The notes: generated by a model from the letters alone, not told the origin. Counted from the first letter of the stretch, positions 1 through 9,280 are shown. The stretch: 47,732 nucleotides of DNA from an uncultured Chitinophagales bacterium (GCA_938023075.1 CALHDG010000005.1:1-47732); one strand, 5' to 3'. Numbers and translations: made by a program.

Positions 1-4
1 TTTT

Positions 5-12
5 TATTTTTG
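5..12 (+). promoter_or_regulatory. Bacteroidota-type -7 promoter box (TATTTTTG)
   Basis: TATTTTTG matches the Bacteroidota sigma-A -7 consensus TAnnTTTG and lies about 75 nt before the TPR gene. The -33 element would fall outside the window, so only half the promoter can be seen. Confidence 0.45.
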
Positions 13-86
13 CGCCTTGGAAAAGTAACCTTACTAACACCCAAATAGCCAACAAACATTTTCAGCCTTTTGATCTGGAATATATT

Positions 87-443
87 ATGGACTCAAAAGA
101 TAATCAAACTGTATATGACCAGGCTAAAAAAGCATACTACCAAAAAAATTATCAAGAGGCGCTTACTTTGTTCAACCAATATGTAGAAACCAATCAAAAT
201 TCACCCAAAGCATTACTGGCAAAAGGTTCAACTGAGTTTGAGTTAAACAAGTTAGAGGAAGCCACCAACAGTTTTAATCTGGCTGCCGGTCATACTGCTT
301 TCCGAGCCATTGCTCATTGGTATTTAGCCTTAACCTATCTTAAAAAAGAAGATCATGAAGCTACTAAAAAAGCCTTGTTGCAAATTAAAAAAGGTGAAGA
401 AAAATATGAGAACGCTCAAAAATTGTTGAAGCAAATTGACTGA
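87..443 (+). CDS. Small TPR-repeat protein
   Basis: This 118-residue protein has no signal peptide or membrane segment. It is made of about two and a half TPR-like helical hairpins: residues 8-38 (AYYQKNYQEALTLFNQYV, with the A/Y/A/F spacing of TPR helices A and B), 41-70, and 75-112. TPRs are protein-protein scaffolds, so the role is probably as a cytoplasmic adaptor, but no partner can be read from the sequence. The ATG at 87 follows an AT-rich leader without a Shine-Dalgarno, normal for this phylum. The gene is too short for the larger TPR families but is not obviously truncated: it has its own start and stop and a promoter box upstream. The following 435 bases hold only gene remnants. Confidence 0.8.
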   Translation: MDSKDNQTVYDQAKKAYYQKNYQEALTLFNQYVETNQNSPKALLAKGSTEFELNKLEEATNSFNLAAGHTAFRAIAHWYLALTYLKKEDHEATKKALLQIKKGEEKYENAQKLLKQID

Positions 444-493
444 TGTAAAATTGGTATGATTTAAGATGCGTATAAAATCAAAAACGTTAAAAC

Positions 494-729
494 TTAAAAT
501 TCCAGGTTGGTGATGGCAGCACCGGAAATAGCAAAACCTGAATCAACTTGGCTTCTACACTTTCCTCAACCGCATCTCCATCAATAGCTACACAAACTCG
601 AAGCTCCGAATTCAATCTGATTTTTCATTTTTTGTAATAGGCTTCAACAGAAAATTCATAGTTGTTGTCCGCAAAGTTTTTAAAATAACCGCCTGATACC
701 AGTAAACCTTTTTGTAGTTTTACCAAGTT
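494..729 (-). pseudogene. Decayed C-terminal fragment of a TonB-dependent receptor
   Basis: The reverse strand from 729 reads a stretch ending GGYFKNFADNNYEFSVEAYY, which is the late beta-barrel signature of Bacteroidota TonB-dependent outer-membrane receptors. It is followed by an in-frame TGA (625-627) exactly where family members usually continue with a K-[MN]-NQI-[ED]-[FY] segment; KNQIEF is still readable after the stop. Further along, coding-like sequence (AIDGDAVEESVEAKLIQ) is found only in another frame, so at least one frameshift is also present. There is no start codon or upstream plug domain. I read it as a relic of a deleted receptor gene. The receptor assignment rests on this short segment. 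Confidence 0.6.
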
Positions 730-730
730 G

Positions 731-883
731 ATTTACGAATCTTGTTTAGTAGGTGAAGGTTTTAGCCAAAGCTATGGCCGAACCGACAGTATGAGCTTGA
801 CTGATTACTTAGACTATACTAAAAAGAAAAACTTAGCAATTGAGTTGCATAAGTTCTTTTCAACAATTTCTAAAAATTTCTAA
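731..883 (+). pseudogene. Orphan 3' gene fragment, family not recognised
   Basis: An open frame on the plus strand runs through GEGFSQSYGRTDSMSLTDYL to a TAA at 881-883, with coding-like composition and a plausible lysine-rich C-terminal helix. An ATG at 791 would give only 30 residues, and the coherent sequence starts before it, so this looks like the 3' end of a lost gene. Its stop overlaps the stop of the convergent beta-helix gene (880-882). A piece of the same sequence (about 782-812) recurs at about 5,747-5,776 inside an inserted block, which supports local rearrangement. Confidence 0.4.
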
Positions 884-3800
884 TCAGTTAAATTACAATT
901 CTTTATCTGTGCCTTGAAGTCGGTATTCGATTTAACTTCAAAGCCGTCTTCCATCAAAATATATTCCCCGCCAGTATAGCAGACAGAAGTACCAGAAGAT
1001 ATAATCAAGTTACTTTCTAAACCAATGTATGCAGCATGTGATTGTGTCGAATGCAAATTTTGGTCTTCAATAATGTACTCTACACAATCGTTGCAGGCAT
1101 TTGGTACACCATCATTACAAATACTGCACGGTAAACAAGGCGAAATGGAGCAATTGCGATTTAGAGAAACAGCCGAATTTTGTTGACCTATCCAAATATC
1201 ACCTGTATTTGATATAGTAAAATTAGCTCCATTATATCCGCCAACTAACTCGTAATTTCCGCCACCTATATAAGTGTAAATGCTACCATTGTCCGATAAT
1301 ACAAATCCGCTATTGGCTTTGTTTGTTGTACTTACATCTTTAATCTTAAAATCTCCTTTTGGAAAGACTCCGGTACCTTGATCCCAATAAGATATGCCGG
1401 CTGTACTCACCACCCTGGCGTACCCATTTGCAGTCATATCAATTCTGCTCATATCAGGGTAGTTAAAGTTTAATAAATCCCAATTTGTACCGTTCCATTT
1501 ATAAATTTTATTATCGGTTCCAATTACACCAATTTTATTATCGTTTACACCTATATCAATTCCTAAGCCAGGTAGTTTTGCAAAGCCATTACCGGTCCAT
1601 TGATGAATAGTATTGTCGGTGGCGATAATCCACGGATGCCCATTCCCATCCACATCAATTCTTTCAACCAATGGAGCAGATGAAAATAAATTCCAGACAT
1701 TATTACAATTGTTGTATTGGTAAATTTTTCTATCGCTACCAACTATAAACGTTTTTGCACCTCCAGTACCAATATCTCTTGCCTGATGGTTGGTAACAAT
1801 TTCAAATCGCTTTTGTACCTTGCAATTTTCAGATAATTTGATATTTAAAGATGCCTGAGTTAACCAAAAGTCATCATCGCTTGATATTGTAAAATTAATT
1901 CCACCACCATTTTCTAGTACTAAAGCATAATTACCACCGCCCACATAGGTGTAAATGTTACCATTGTTAGATAAAACATATGATGATGTTGCCCCTTCTT
2001 TAATACCAACGTCTTCACAAGTAAAATTTCCTTTTGGGAAAACACCGCCACTTTGTTCCCAATAGAGTATATTATCTTCTCCAACTGAGCGGGCAAACCC
2101 GGTTGAGGTCATAGCTATTTTTCTCATATTTGGGTAGGAGAAATCTAACATATTCCAATTGCTGCCATCCCATTTGTAGATTTTTTTATTGGTGCCTATA
2201 ATGCCCACCTGTGTCAGATTGATTCCAATGTCTATTCCTTCTCCAGGAAGCTTGACAAATGAAGTCGCATCCCATTTGTAGATGGTATTATTAGTAGCAA
2301 TAATCCATGGATTACCTAAACCATCTACATCAATTCTTTTTGCGAGTGGTGAAGAAGAAAATAAATCCCAATTTTGATTGCATGGATTGTATTGATAAAT
2401 TTGGTTGTTATTTCCAACTATAAATATTTTTCCACCACCATAGCCAATGTCTCTTGCCAATCCGCTAACAGGCTGAACGCCATTTAATATACCTATACAC
2501 TCACACGTTGTTGTATATACATCATCAATAGTACATGGATTATCATCATTACAACTAGTGCCAATAAGCGATTGCTCTAGTACAGGGCAGGAATCATTGG
2601 TATTGCATATACCGTCATTATCACTGTCTATAATTTCTCCTTCACAGTTAATGTCGCATTCAGCAAGTGCATTTGTTTTGGTAAGTACCACCCTGTTGAT
2701 AAGCCAATTAGGCTCAATTCCTCCCAAATCAGAAAATTCTAAACTTAACCTGCCATCGGTAACATCAATAACTTTTGAGGCTTCAAAACCTGCAGACGGT
2801 GTAATATTAATATCAGTAAAGATAATTTTTCCTTCTGCTTTCACTTGTATATTATCAAAAGAGGTTTGAGTATCAGAAATGTTTATCATTACAAGCCAAT
2901 TACCATTACTTACTTTTGCTTCAAAAATATTGGGTTCACTTGAAAATACAAAATCTCGATTTATCTCATTTGCTCCAGAGTTACCGCCTCTATCTGTTGC
3001 ATTTACATTATTGTTTGTCACCCATCCATAATTTAGTTTGTTGGTTGTTGGCGTAATTTGTGTGTAGGTACCCGCAGCTACACCGGGGTTACCTACTGGT
3101 GAGCTTGCTGTACCAAAATCGAAATGGTATGAATTTGGTACTGAATCAACAACAATAACATCACTACAAGGAATTGTACTATAAACAGCTAAACCAGAAT
3201 TATAATAGGTTAGGGCATTTCTGGTGTTGTAATTTAAAGGCTCATTGTGTACCTTTCTGTTGGCAAAATAATCATTAACAGCTTTCCTGTAAATAGCTTT
3301 TTGGGGGATGGCGCACCGGTATTGATCCGTGTACAAGCCAATTAAATCGAATGGAATATTGGGTGCATCGGATGGTTGCGTACCATTATAGTTAAAGTTG
3401 AGGGTGGCTGGGTCTTTAAAAATACTTAAATTAGTTTGGTTGTTATTCTGCTGGTCTACAACTGAAGACATCCAAAAATCGTTGCTTTCGTTGTCGAAAT
3501 AAAAATTATTTTTAAACTCATATTGGTAGGGTAACATTTCTTTCCCGTTAAAATAAGCGGTCATCATAGGACCATATGCTGGATAACGATTTAGCCAAAA
3601 TGGAGAAAATCTATTAATCCAATTGGTTGAATTGACTCCAACTTCCCAGCCATCTACTCCGGTAACCTGCAAGGCTCTGCCAATATAGTTTTCTTTTTTT
3701 GAACTCAATGGGTCGTTTTGTAATTCTGCCATATTATCTGCATAATTACTTATCAAAAGAGGGTCGCCAGCTTCTCTGATAAAGGCTCTAAATCCTAGCC

Positions 3801-5430
3801 AATTTTTAATAGCAATATTACCTATAGTACGATGAGCACCTCCATGACCGTGAACTCCTCTTCCTGCACGATAAAACATATTTTCAATAACATCTACACC
3901 ACAAGTATTATCATCTAAATGAACTGCCGCTCTTGGCACTACATTACCGATTAAACTCATAATATGATGAAAAAAATTATTTTTTATGATACTGCCATTA
4001 TTCCACATTTGATTGCCTGTATAAAATGCTCCTCCGTCGCCTTCTTCTACTCCGGTATTAAAAAATTCATTTTTTTCTAAGGTATGATCAATACCTCGAA
4101 AGGTCAATGGCTGTCCATTGGTATTATGGCAAAGATTGTTTTTAAATATTTGTCCTGCTCCGGCTATCCCACAAAATTTCCCATATTCGTCTTTGGCATA
4201 AATTTTTGTATAATGACAGTTTTCTATATAATTATTACCGTGTGTTACGTGATTGTTACTGAAACTACCTCCATACAAACGTGAGCCTCCGGCATCAATT
4301 AAGTCGCAACTTTTCGCCCCGCTATTCGTCACATCACTCCAAAAATTAAATGAAGCGATATCTATATTTTTAAAGGTAATTCCGGCTATATGAACATTGT
4401 CACTACATCGCACATCAATAGCACCAAGACCATTTACGCCGTTGCCAAAAATATTTTGTATAGTCAAATTTTCAACGGTAATATTGGCGGTGTTTTTGAT
4501 GTTTATCAACTCTGGTCCTGCGTATAAGCTAATTAAGCTTTCATCGGTAAATGTGCCCAGTGGATATAGGTAAAGAATGTTGTCTATTTCATCGAAAAAC
4601 CATTCCCCGGGACTGTCTAACTCATAAAGAATATTGGTAAAATAAGTAAATCCTCTTCCTTTTATATTATCAATACCATAAGCGCTTCCATTAACCATTC
4701 GGATGTGGTTGTTATTATATTGAACAGATGCTAAAAGATTATACTCTTTGAGCCACGGTGATGAATGATACCCGGTTATTTCCGCTTTTTGGTGTCTTTG
4801 TATTTCAGCTTCCCACGCTGCATTATTAATTTGAAATGCACTAACCATTTCAAATGCGCCTCCTACTGGATTGGCGTGTGTACCATCGGTTCGTACAGAT
4901 TCAATAGAACTAATTAAATCATCTTCAGTGAAAACAACTGTTCCTTCATTCGGATAACGAGCAATATTGATAGCTTTATCGTTAAAAGAGAGCTTAGCTT
5001 TGCTCTGAGCCAGAATAGCCACAAGTTGAACATCGGATATTTGGGCAGCATATATATTATTGACCACAGAGTTTTTAATTCTCCCTCCCAAGTTGGTGGT
5101 TACCGGCGAAAAAAGATTTGCCTCTATATTTAGTCCTCCATCAAATATTACCTGGTCATCTTCGTAAGCGCTTATACTTAGCCCGGCGTCTTGTGCATCC
5201 AAATTAACGGTTTCATTAAAGTGGTATCTTCCTTTATAAATTAAAATAGATTTGATACCTGTTGACCTTGAAAGAACAACAGCTTGCTGCAAGGTTGCAA
5301 CCGGTGCATCGCAATTTCCAGAATTTGCATTATTACCATAAGGCGCAACATATATAGAGGTTTGAGCCGATAGATTAAAGTTGATTAAGAGAAGTGTTGA
5401 AACTAAAATAGTGACCAATTTTGTTGACAT
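880..5430 (-). CDS. Secreted right-handed beta-helix / galactose-binding-like / tectonin-repeat protein
   Basis: Very large exported protein (1516 residues from the chosen start). A signal peptide (MSTKLVTILVSTLLLI, cleaved after LSAQ) leads into about 700 residues rich in parallel beta-helix turns (N-[TN]-[IV]-x-[IV]-x-[NG]) like pectate-lyase-fold polysaccharide-binding or -cleaving proteins. Residues about 764-913 form a galactose-binding-like domain (FDFG ... DRGG ... NEINRDFVF ... DGRL.L.F). Next come a thrombospondin-3-like DSDNDGICNTNDSCP segment and a Cys-rich DDNPCTIDDVYTTTCEC unit. Two tandem tectonin-like propeller blocks follow (about 990-1196 and 1215-1422, repeated DIG.GG.IFIVG and HPWIIATDNTI). 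The C-terminus (GTSVCYTGGEYILMEDGFEV) resembles the stacked-strand tail used by some T9SS cargo. A start at 5475 is also open, but a TAnnTTTG box overlaps it and the ATG at 5430 begins a clean signal peptide. The substrate is probably a glycan (inference). Confidence 0.8.
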   Translation of the reverse strand: MSTKLVTILVSTLLLINFNLSAQTSIYVAPYGNNANSGNCDAPVATLQQAVVLSRSTGIKSILIYKGRYHFNETVNLDAQDAGLSISAYEDDQVIFDGGLNIEANLFSPVTTNLGGRIKNSVVNNIYAAQISDVQLVAILAQSKAKLSFNDKAINIARYPNEGTVVFTEDDLISSIESVRTDGTHANPVGGAFEMVSAFQINNAAWEAEIQRHQKAEITGYHSSPWLKEYNLLASVQYNNNHIRMVNGSAYGIDNIKGRGFTYFTNILYELDSPGEWFFDEIDNILYLYPLGTFTDESLISLYAGPELINIKNTANITVENLTIQNIFGNGVNGLGAIDVRCSDNVHIAGITFKNIDIASFNFWSDVTNSGAKSCDLIDAGGSRLYGGSFSNNHVTHGNNYIENCHYTKIYAKDEYGKFCGIAGAGQIFKNNLCHNTNGQPLTFRGIDHTLEKNEFFNTGVEEGDGGAFYTGNQMWNNGSIIKNNFFHHIMSLIGNVVPRAAVHLDDNTCGVDVIENMFYRAGRGVHGHGGAHRTIGNIAIKNWLGFRAFIREAGDPLLISNYADNMAELQNDPLSSKKENYIGRALQVTGVDGWEVGVNSTNWINRFSPFWLNRYPAYGPMMTAYFNGKEMLPYQYEFKNNFYFDNESNDFWMSSVVDQQNNNQTNLSIFKDPATLNFNYNGTQPSDAPNIPFDLIGLYTDQYRCAIPQKAIYRKAVNDYFANRKVHNEPLNYNTRNALTYYNSGLAVYSTIPCSDVIVVDSVPNSYHFDFGTASSPVGNPGVAAGTYTQITPTTNKLNYGWVTNNNVNATDRGGNSGANEINRDFVFSSEPNIFEAKVSNGNWLVMINISDTQTSFDNIQVKAEGKIIFTDINITPSAGFEASKVIDVTDGRLSLEFSDLGGIEPNWLINRVVLTKTNALAECDINCEGEIIDSDNDGICNTNDSCPVLEQSLIGTSCNDDNPCTIDDVYTTTCECIGILNGVQPVSGLARDIGYGGGKIFIVGNNNQIYQYNPCNQNWDLFSSSPLAKRIDVDGLGNPWIIATNNTIYKWDATSFVKLPGEGIDIGINLTQVGIIGTNKKIYKWDGSNWNMLDFSYPNMRKIAMTSTGFARSVGEDNILYWEQSGGVFPKGNFTCEDVGIKEGATSSYVLSNNGNIYTYVGGGNYALVLENGGGINFTISSDDDFWLTQASLNIKLSENCKVQKRFEIVTNHQARDIGTGGAKTFIVGSDRKIYQYNNCNNVWNLFSSAPLVERIDVDGNGHPWIIATDNTIHQWTGNGFAKLPGLGIDIGVNDNKIGVIGTDNKIYKWNGTNWDLLNFNYPDMSRIDMTANGYARVVSTAGISYWDQGTGVFPKGDFKIKDVSTTNKANSGFVLSDNGSIYTYIGGGNYELVGGYNGANFTISNTGDIWIGQQNSAVSLNRNCSISPCLPCSICNDGVPNACNDCVEYIIEDQNLHSTQSHAAYIGLESNLIISSGTSVCYTGGEYILMEDGFEVKSNTDFKAQIKNCNLTD

Positions 5431-5472
5431 TGCCGAATACATTAAACATTTTAAATATACAATATACAGCAA

Positions 5473-5480
5473 CAAAAATA
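5473..5480 (-). promoter_or_regulatory. -7 promoter box for the beta-helix gene (TATTTTTG)
   Basis: Read on the minus strand this is TATTTTTG, a match to TAnnTTTG, 43 nt before the ATG at 5430. It overlaps the alternative upstream start at 5475, which argues for the 5430 start. No clear -33 box. Confidence 0.5.
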
Positions 5481-5507
5481 GTGCCGAGGTTTAGTTGGGT
5501 ATATTAT

Positions 5508-5988
5508 TATACTTGATCAGGATAAATTTTAAACTTTTTGACTAAGGCTTTTGCACTTATACTTCTTCAAAAAAATAGCTCCATAGCACCACTATGAAGC
5601 GATTTTTTGAATCGTCTAAATACTTATTCAAGTTGATAGTGTCGAATAAATTTAAGTAAAATTCGGACGAGTATGAGGCGGAGGTTACGAGGCATAGCCT
5701 TAGCTCTGTTCTCCAACGAAGTAATCATTTAAATTTTGCCAAATTAACCGACAGTATCAGCTTGACTGACTACTAAGGGATGGTGACAAAATAAATTACT
5801 CAAATTGGAGTAGATTATTTTTTTTCCTGACGAGGCGAAAAACGCAGTCTTAGTAGCACTAAGACGAGGCTTTTCAACGAAGACAGGGAGAAAAAGAACT
5901 AATCTAAATGGGTAAGTTATTTATTCACAATCCCTAAGCACAAAATCCAGAAGTAAAAAAAGCCCAAAGCTCAACCTAAAAAAGTATA
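5508..5988 (+). repeat. MITE-like element family 3, copy 1, interrupted by a 318-bp block
   Basis: The ends (TATACTTGATCAGGATAAAT on the left; the complement of TATACTTTTTTAGGTTGAG on the right) and the interior match the uninterrupted copy at 13,322-13,474 in opposite orientation. Homology breaks after GAATCG at 5614 and resumes with CCTAAGCAC at about 5933, so 318 bp is additional here. The element occupies most of the gap between two divergent genes. Confidence 0.6.
5771..5938. repeat. Fold-back (palindromic) element, family 4
   Basis: An imperfect palindrome of about 168 bp. The two halves align as inverted arms (CTAAGGGATGGTGA on the left; CTTAGGGATTGTGA on the reverse of the right). 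The centre is CTTAGT-AGC-ACTAAG with flanks of the form GAGGC and GCCTC. Related elements lie at 14,597-14,757 and 19,701-19,861. It sits inside the block that splits the family-3 element and would fold as one long hairpin if transcribed. Confidence 0.55.
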
Positions 5989-6070
5989 TTTTGCAACAGG
6001 TTTTGTTGAATTTTTTCATTTCATTTCACTTTTTTTATATTTAAAAATATACAAATAAAATTATTGTATC

Positions 6071-6078
6071 TATATTTG
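6071..6078 (+). promoter_or_regulatory. -7 promoter box (TATATTTG)
   Basis: TATATTTG matches TAnnTTTG, 84 nt before the chosen start of the DUF4347 protein. No convincing -33 element, and the region is generally AT-rich, so a chance match is possible. Confidence 0.35.
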
Positions 6079-6161
6079 AACAAGTTATTTTATAGTACGT
6101 ATATATAATAAGCTGAATTAAATATGAAATTCAATTGTATATCTATTTAAAAAAATATTGT

Positions 6162-8831
6162 ATGTTAAATTTAAAAAAATTTTGTTGTAAAAATTATATA
6201 CTATTTATTTTAATTTGTTTTTTAACCTTTCAAGCGAATTACAGTTTCGCTTATGATTTTGATAATAAAGAAAGTTTAAAAACAAGCCTTAGTCCGTCTT
6301 ATTTTGTTGATAAGGATGTTAAAGATTTCGAATACTTGGTAAAAGAACAATTAAACCAAGCTGGCGAGGTATTCCACCTGTTTTCACACGGTAAACCGGG
6401 TCAATTGTTAATTAATGGTACTTGGATGAATAGCCAACAAATTGGTGATTGGTGGATAAAAAATTATGGTGATGCTAAATATGCTTATCTTAATATTTAT
6501 GGATGTAATTTTGCTAAAGGCGAACAAGGCAGAGATGCATTAACTTATTTGGAAAACCAATTGGGCATTTCAATAGCGGCGTCCGATGATTTAACAGGAA
6601 CAAATGGTGATTGGGAACTTGAAGTAGGAACCCCAATTGCAAGTATCGAATTGACTGAATATCCTTACAATCTTCAATGCTGTAGTCCATCATTAACTAA
6701 TTTTGCTCTTTCAGGAACGGCTTCAAGTTTAACACAAGATCTGGGGTTTTCCCCAAGTTTTGCAAATGATAATAATACAAATACCTTTTACGCTAGTAAT
6801 GGTGCTGGTCTTCCTCAATGGTGGCAGGTTAATTTAGGGCAACCTGTAAGCATCAGTAATATTATTGTAAACTCCAGAACCGATTGTTGCCAAGATAGAA
6901 TACAAGGAGCTATTGTAGAAATATTGGATTTTGGCGGAAATGTAGTATTTACTTACACTATACCTGACGCTGCAGCACAAGAATGTATAGAGGTGGGCTT
7001 AGTAGAAGGGCAAACAGTTAGAATTTCGGCAGGTCCTACTGGTTCTACCGACAGGTTAGATTTAGCAGAAGTGGAAGTTTATGGAATAGCTACTGAGCCT
7101 GCTGTTTATGCCATTCCCCCAACTTGTACTAACAATGTGGCAAGTAATGATGGTTATTTAAGCCTTGTTAATGCTAATGGGGCAAGTACAGTAAATTTTT
7201 CAGTAGGCAGTACTTACACAGGACCAACTGACATTAATGATGCAAGCAATATTACTGTTGGGGCAATACCCCAACAAATTGCAACGGGGTTGAGTGGTGG
7301 ACCACAAGACTACACCGTTCGATTATGGTTTGGTGCAAACTGCTTTATTGATGTGCCCGTTTTAATGGCTGCACAAGATTGTCAGTTCGCTTGCGAGTGT
7401 ATAGATATGGTTTATGTTAATGTTCCAAAAAGTAATCTGGTTGAAAAGTTTAGCGTAAATCCAGATGGTTCATTAACAGCAGTTGCTATTCCTTGGGTTA
7501 CGGGTGTTAATGAGGCACACGGGCTATCTTCTGATATTAATGGAAATATATATGTAGGCTCATTAGTTGCTGGCAATGATGCTGCTTCTCAAATTTATAA
7601 ATTTGATTGTGATGGTAACTTTATTGATTTTACACCTTTCAATGTTCAAACTCAAAATCATGTTATTGTAGATGGAGTTTTCTATACCAATTTATATTCG
7701 GGCGGCAATAACACAGGCGGCTGGAAAGCATTTGATGTTTGTACCGGAGATTTTATTGGTCAACTGGATACGGACGGACCAGCACAAACCTGGGCAACTT
7801 CTTTAGGGGAAGATGGATTAGTGTACGGTGTAGGACAACAAACAGGAAATGTCTACCAATTTCCAGCAGATCCATCTCTGTTTACAGATCCGCCTACTAA
7901 CTCTTTAACTCCCATCTTTAATGCACCAGAAGTACCAGCAGCCGTAGGAATTGATCAGGATGAATTTGGTAATATTTATATCGCCTCTATTACTAACGAT
8001 AATGTTTATAAGTATGATTCTTCAGGTAATTTGTTGGGTTTTGGTAGTGATACCATAAATGCAATTAGTGGTTTGATTTACATTGATGGCTTCTTGTACG
8101 TTTCTTCTCAAGATGAAAATGCGGTATGTATTGGGGTTTATGAAGCTGCTACCATGACTTATAGACCTGATTTGAGTATAGATGATGGCTTTTCAAAAGC
8201 CATTTCAAGTTCTATTGAATGTTGTCCAACCAATAGAAATGTGGCAATAGATACTACTTTATGCCTTAGCGATATAAGTTCACAAATCTTTTTACGTAAT
8301 TTTTACCCATGTGAAGGACCATTGTGTGGTGGTAGTTGGCAAGAAGAAGTTACTAACGCAGCAGGATTTACGTTTGATGATTGCAGTAGCTCTATTTCAG
8401 TTACTGCAGAAGGCTGTGGTACTTTTTCGTTAAATTCAGATGGAACCGGCAATAGCGTCTGCGGTCCGTTTAATTTATCAGTAAATATTTGTGTGGAAGA
8501 TTGTACTGCTTGTGCTGCCCCTAATCCTGAAATAGCCGTTACAGATAATGACTGTGCGGCAGATATAGATGGTACCTTTACTATTGTGCAAGCTTGTGGA
8601 GTTGGTTATACCCTTGAATGGAGTACAGATGGCGGAGCCAATTGGAGTGCAACTACACCTGCCTATAATGCTGAAATGAGTATGATGGTGATGAGCCGCT
8701 GTATAGAAGATGCAGACCCTACCTGTTTAGCTGTAGGGAATACAGTTACTTCTAACCCAGAAGAATGCTGCCCACCTGTAAACTGTATTAATCAATTTGG
8801 AGAGTTTACCATTACTAAAAGAAGACCTTAG
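6162..8831 (+). CDS. Secreted DUF4347 - discoidin (F5/8 type C-like) - beta-propeller protein
   Basis: Exported protein of 889 residues. After a signal peptide (core ILFILICFLTF, ending SFAY) comes a DUF4347-like domain at about 40-165 with HLFSHGKPGQLLING and LNIYGCNFAKGEQG, the His and Cys landmarks of that family, usually found at the N-terminus of giant surface proteins. A discoidin/F5-8C-like lectin domain follows (about 172-310; FYASNG.GLPQWWQVNLG ... RLDLAEVEVYG). An NHL/SMP-30-like propeller covers about 411-685 (HGLSSDINGNIYVG, VGIDQDEFGNIYIA), then a Cys-rich tail. A TTG at 6135 is in frame, but the ATG at 6162 gives a normal signal peptide. It stops at NQFGEFTITKRRP with no T9SS sorting domain, so the 3' end may be truncated or exported in another way. 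A terminator follows. Confidence 0.8.
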   Translation: MLNLKKFCCKNYILFILICFLTFQANYSFAYDFDNKESLKTSLSPSYFVDKDVKDFEYLVKEQLNQAGEVFHLFSHGKPGQLLINGTWMNSQQIGDWWIKNYGDAKYAYLNIYGCNFAKGEQGRDALTYLENQLGISIAASDDLTGTNGDWELEVGTPIASIELTEYPYNLQCCSPSLTNFALSGTASSLTQDLGFSPSFANDNNTNTFYASNGAGLPQWWQVNLGQPVSISNIIVNSRTDCCQDRIQGAIVEILDFGGNVVFTYTIPDAAAQECIEVGLVEGQTVRISAGPTGSTDRLDLAEVEVYGIATEPAVYAIPPTCTNNVASNDGYLSLVNANGASTVNFSVGSTYTGPTDINDASNITVGAIPQQIATGLSGGPQDYTVRLWFGANCFIDVPVLMAAQDCQFACECIDMVYVNVPKSNLVEKFSVNPDGSLTAVAIPWVTGVNEAHGLSSDINGNIYVGSLVAGNDAASQIYKFDCDGNFIDFTPFNVQTQNHVIVDGVFYTNLYSGGNNTGGWKAFDVCTGDFIGQLDTDGPAQTWATSLGEDGLVYGVGQQTGNVYQFPADPSLFTDPPTNSLTPIFNAPEVPAAVGIDQDEFGNIYIASITNDNVYKYDSSGNLLGFGSDTINAISGLIYIDGFLYVSSQDENAVCIGVYEAATMTYRPDLSIDDGFSKAISSSIECCPTNRNVAIDTTLCLSDISSQIFLRNFYPCEGPLCGGSWQEEVTNAAGFTFDDCSSSISVTAEGCGTFSLNSDGTGNSVCGPFNLSVNICVEDCTACAAPNPEIAVTDNDCAADIDGTFTIVQACGVGYTLEWSTDGGANWSATTPAYNAEMSMMVMSRCIEDADPTCLAVGNTVTSNPEECCPPVNCINQFGEFTITKRRP

Positions 8832-8855
8832 AGAATATTTAAAAGTATATATAAA

Positions 8856-8885
8856 AGTCCACTTAATTTAAGTGGGCTTTTTTTG
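8856..8885 (+). terminator. Intrinsic terminator after the DUF4347 gene
   Basis: AGTCCACTTAA (8856-8866) pairs with TTAAGTGGGCT (68-78) to form a 9-11 bp stem with a small loop, followed at once by seven T residues. It lies 25 nt after the stop codon. Confidence 0.75.
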
Positions 8886-8965
8886 CCTAGCTTTTCAACT
8901 TCGCATTAATATAATCTGCACTTGTTTAAAGTTTGAATTAACTCAATATTACACAAGTTTCGCCC

Positions 8966-9030
8966 AAATCTCGCCCTTGTTTGCAACGAGGATGCTTGAG
9001 AAGTGCGTTTCCAACGCACAAAAAAAAACC
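8966..9030. repeat. Double-hairpin intergenic repeat, copy 1 (GTTTGCAACGAGGATG type)
   Basis: Two adjacent short hairpins: one around TTGTTTGCAACGAGG, and a second, GTGCGTTTCCAACGCAC. The same arrangement is found at 9,281-9,335 with small changes. A short open frame through this region is only a by-product of the repeats. Confidence 0.45.
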
Positions 9031-9058
9031 TTGCAACAAAACACCGAAGCCTCCAAAT

Positions 9059-9171
9059 TAGCCCCGATAGTAGTGGTTATGCTGCCCGAAGCGTTGGCAA
9101 CTGAAGCCTAGCCGCAGCATTTGAACGGATAGCGGGGAGCCCCTTTCCAAGTCGTTTTATCGTTTCGCTTC
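9059..9171 (+). repeat. Structured repeat family 2, copy A
   Basis: The element starts TAGCCCCGAT and contains the inner stem ATGCTGC/GCAGCAT, an outer stem CCCCG/CGGGG, the internal-loop strands AGTAGTGGTT and TTGAACGGATAGC, and the tail CGTTTCGCTTC. Four more copies are in the window at 9,813, 13,002, 15,301 and 39,125. See the finding on covariation. Confidence 0.65.
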
Positions 9172-9280
9172 TAATCTTACTCTTTGTATTGATACAAAAA
9201 TAAATCTACATGTGTATTTGCTATTTTTCGATATACACATTGAAATGAAAACCATTTGATTTCATAGCTTTAAAACCCCT

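Noticed and set aside
2558-2869. Plus-strand open frame opposite the beta-helix gene
   Set aside because: It lies wholly antisense to a well-supported coding domain and has a low-complexity Ser/Leu composition.
5430-5475. Upstream start adding 15 residues to the beta-helix protein
   Set aside because: The extra sequence overlaps a -7 promoter box and the downstream ATG starts a standard signal peptide.
8872-9111. 79-codon open frame on the plus strand
   Set aside because: It starts in the T-run of a terminator and runs through two repeat families; its translation has no protein-like features.
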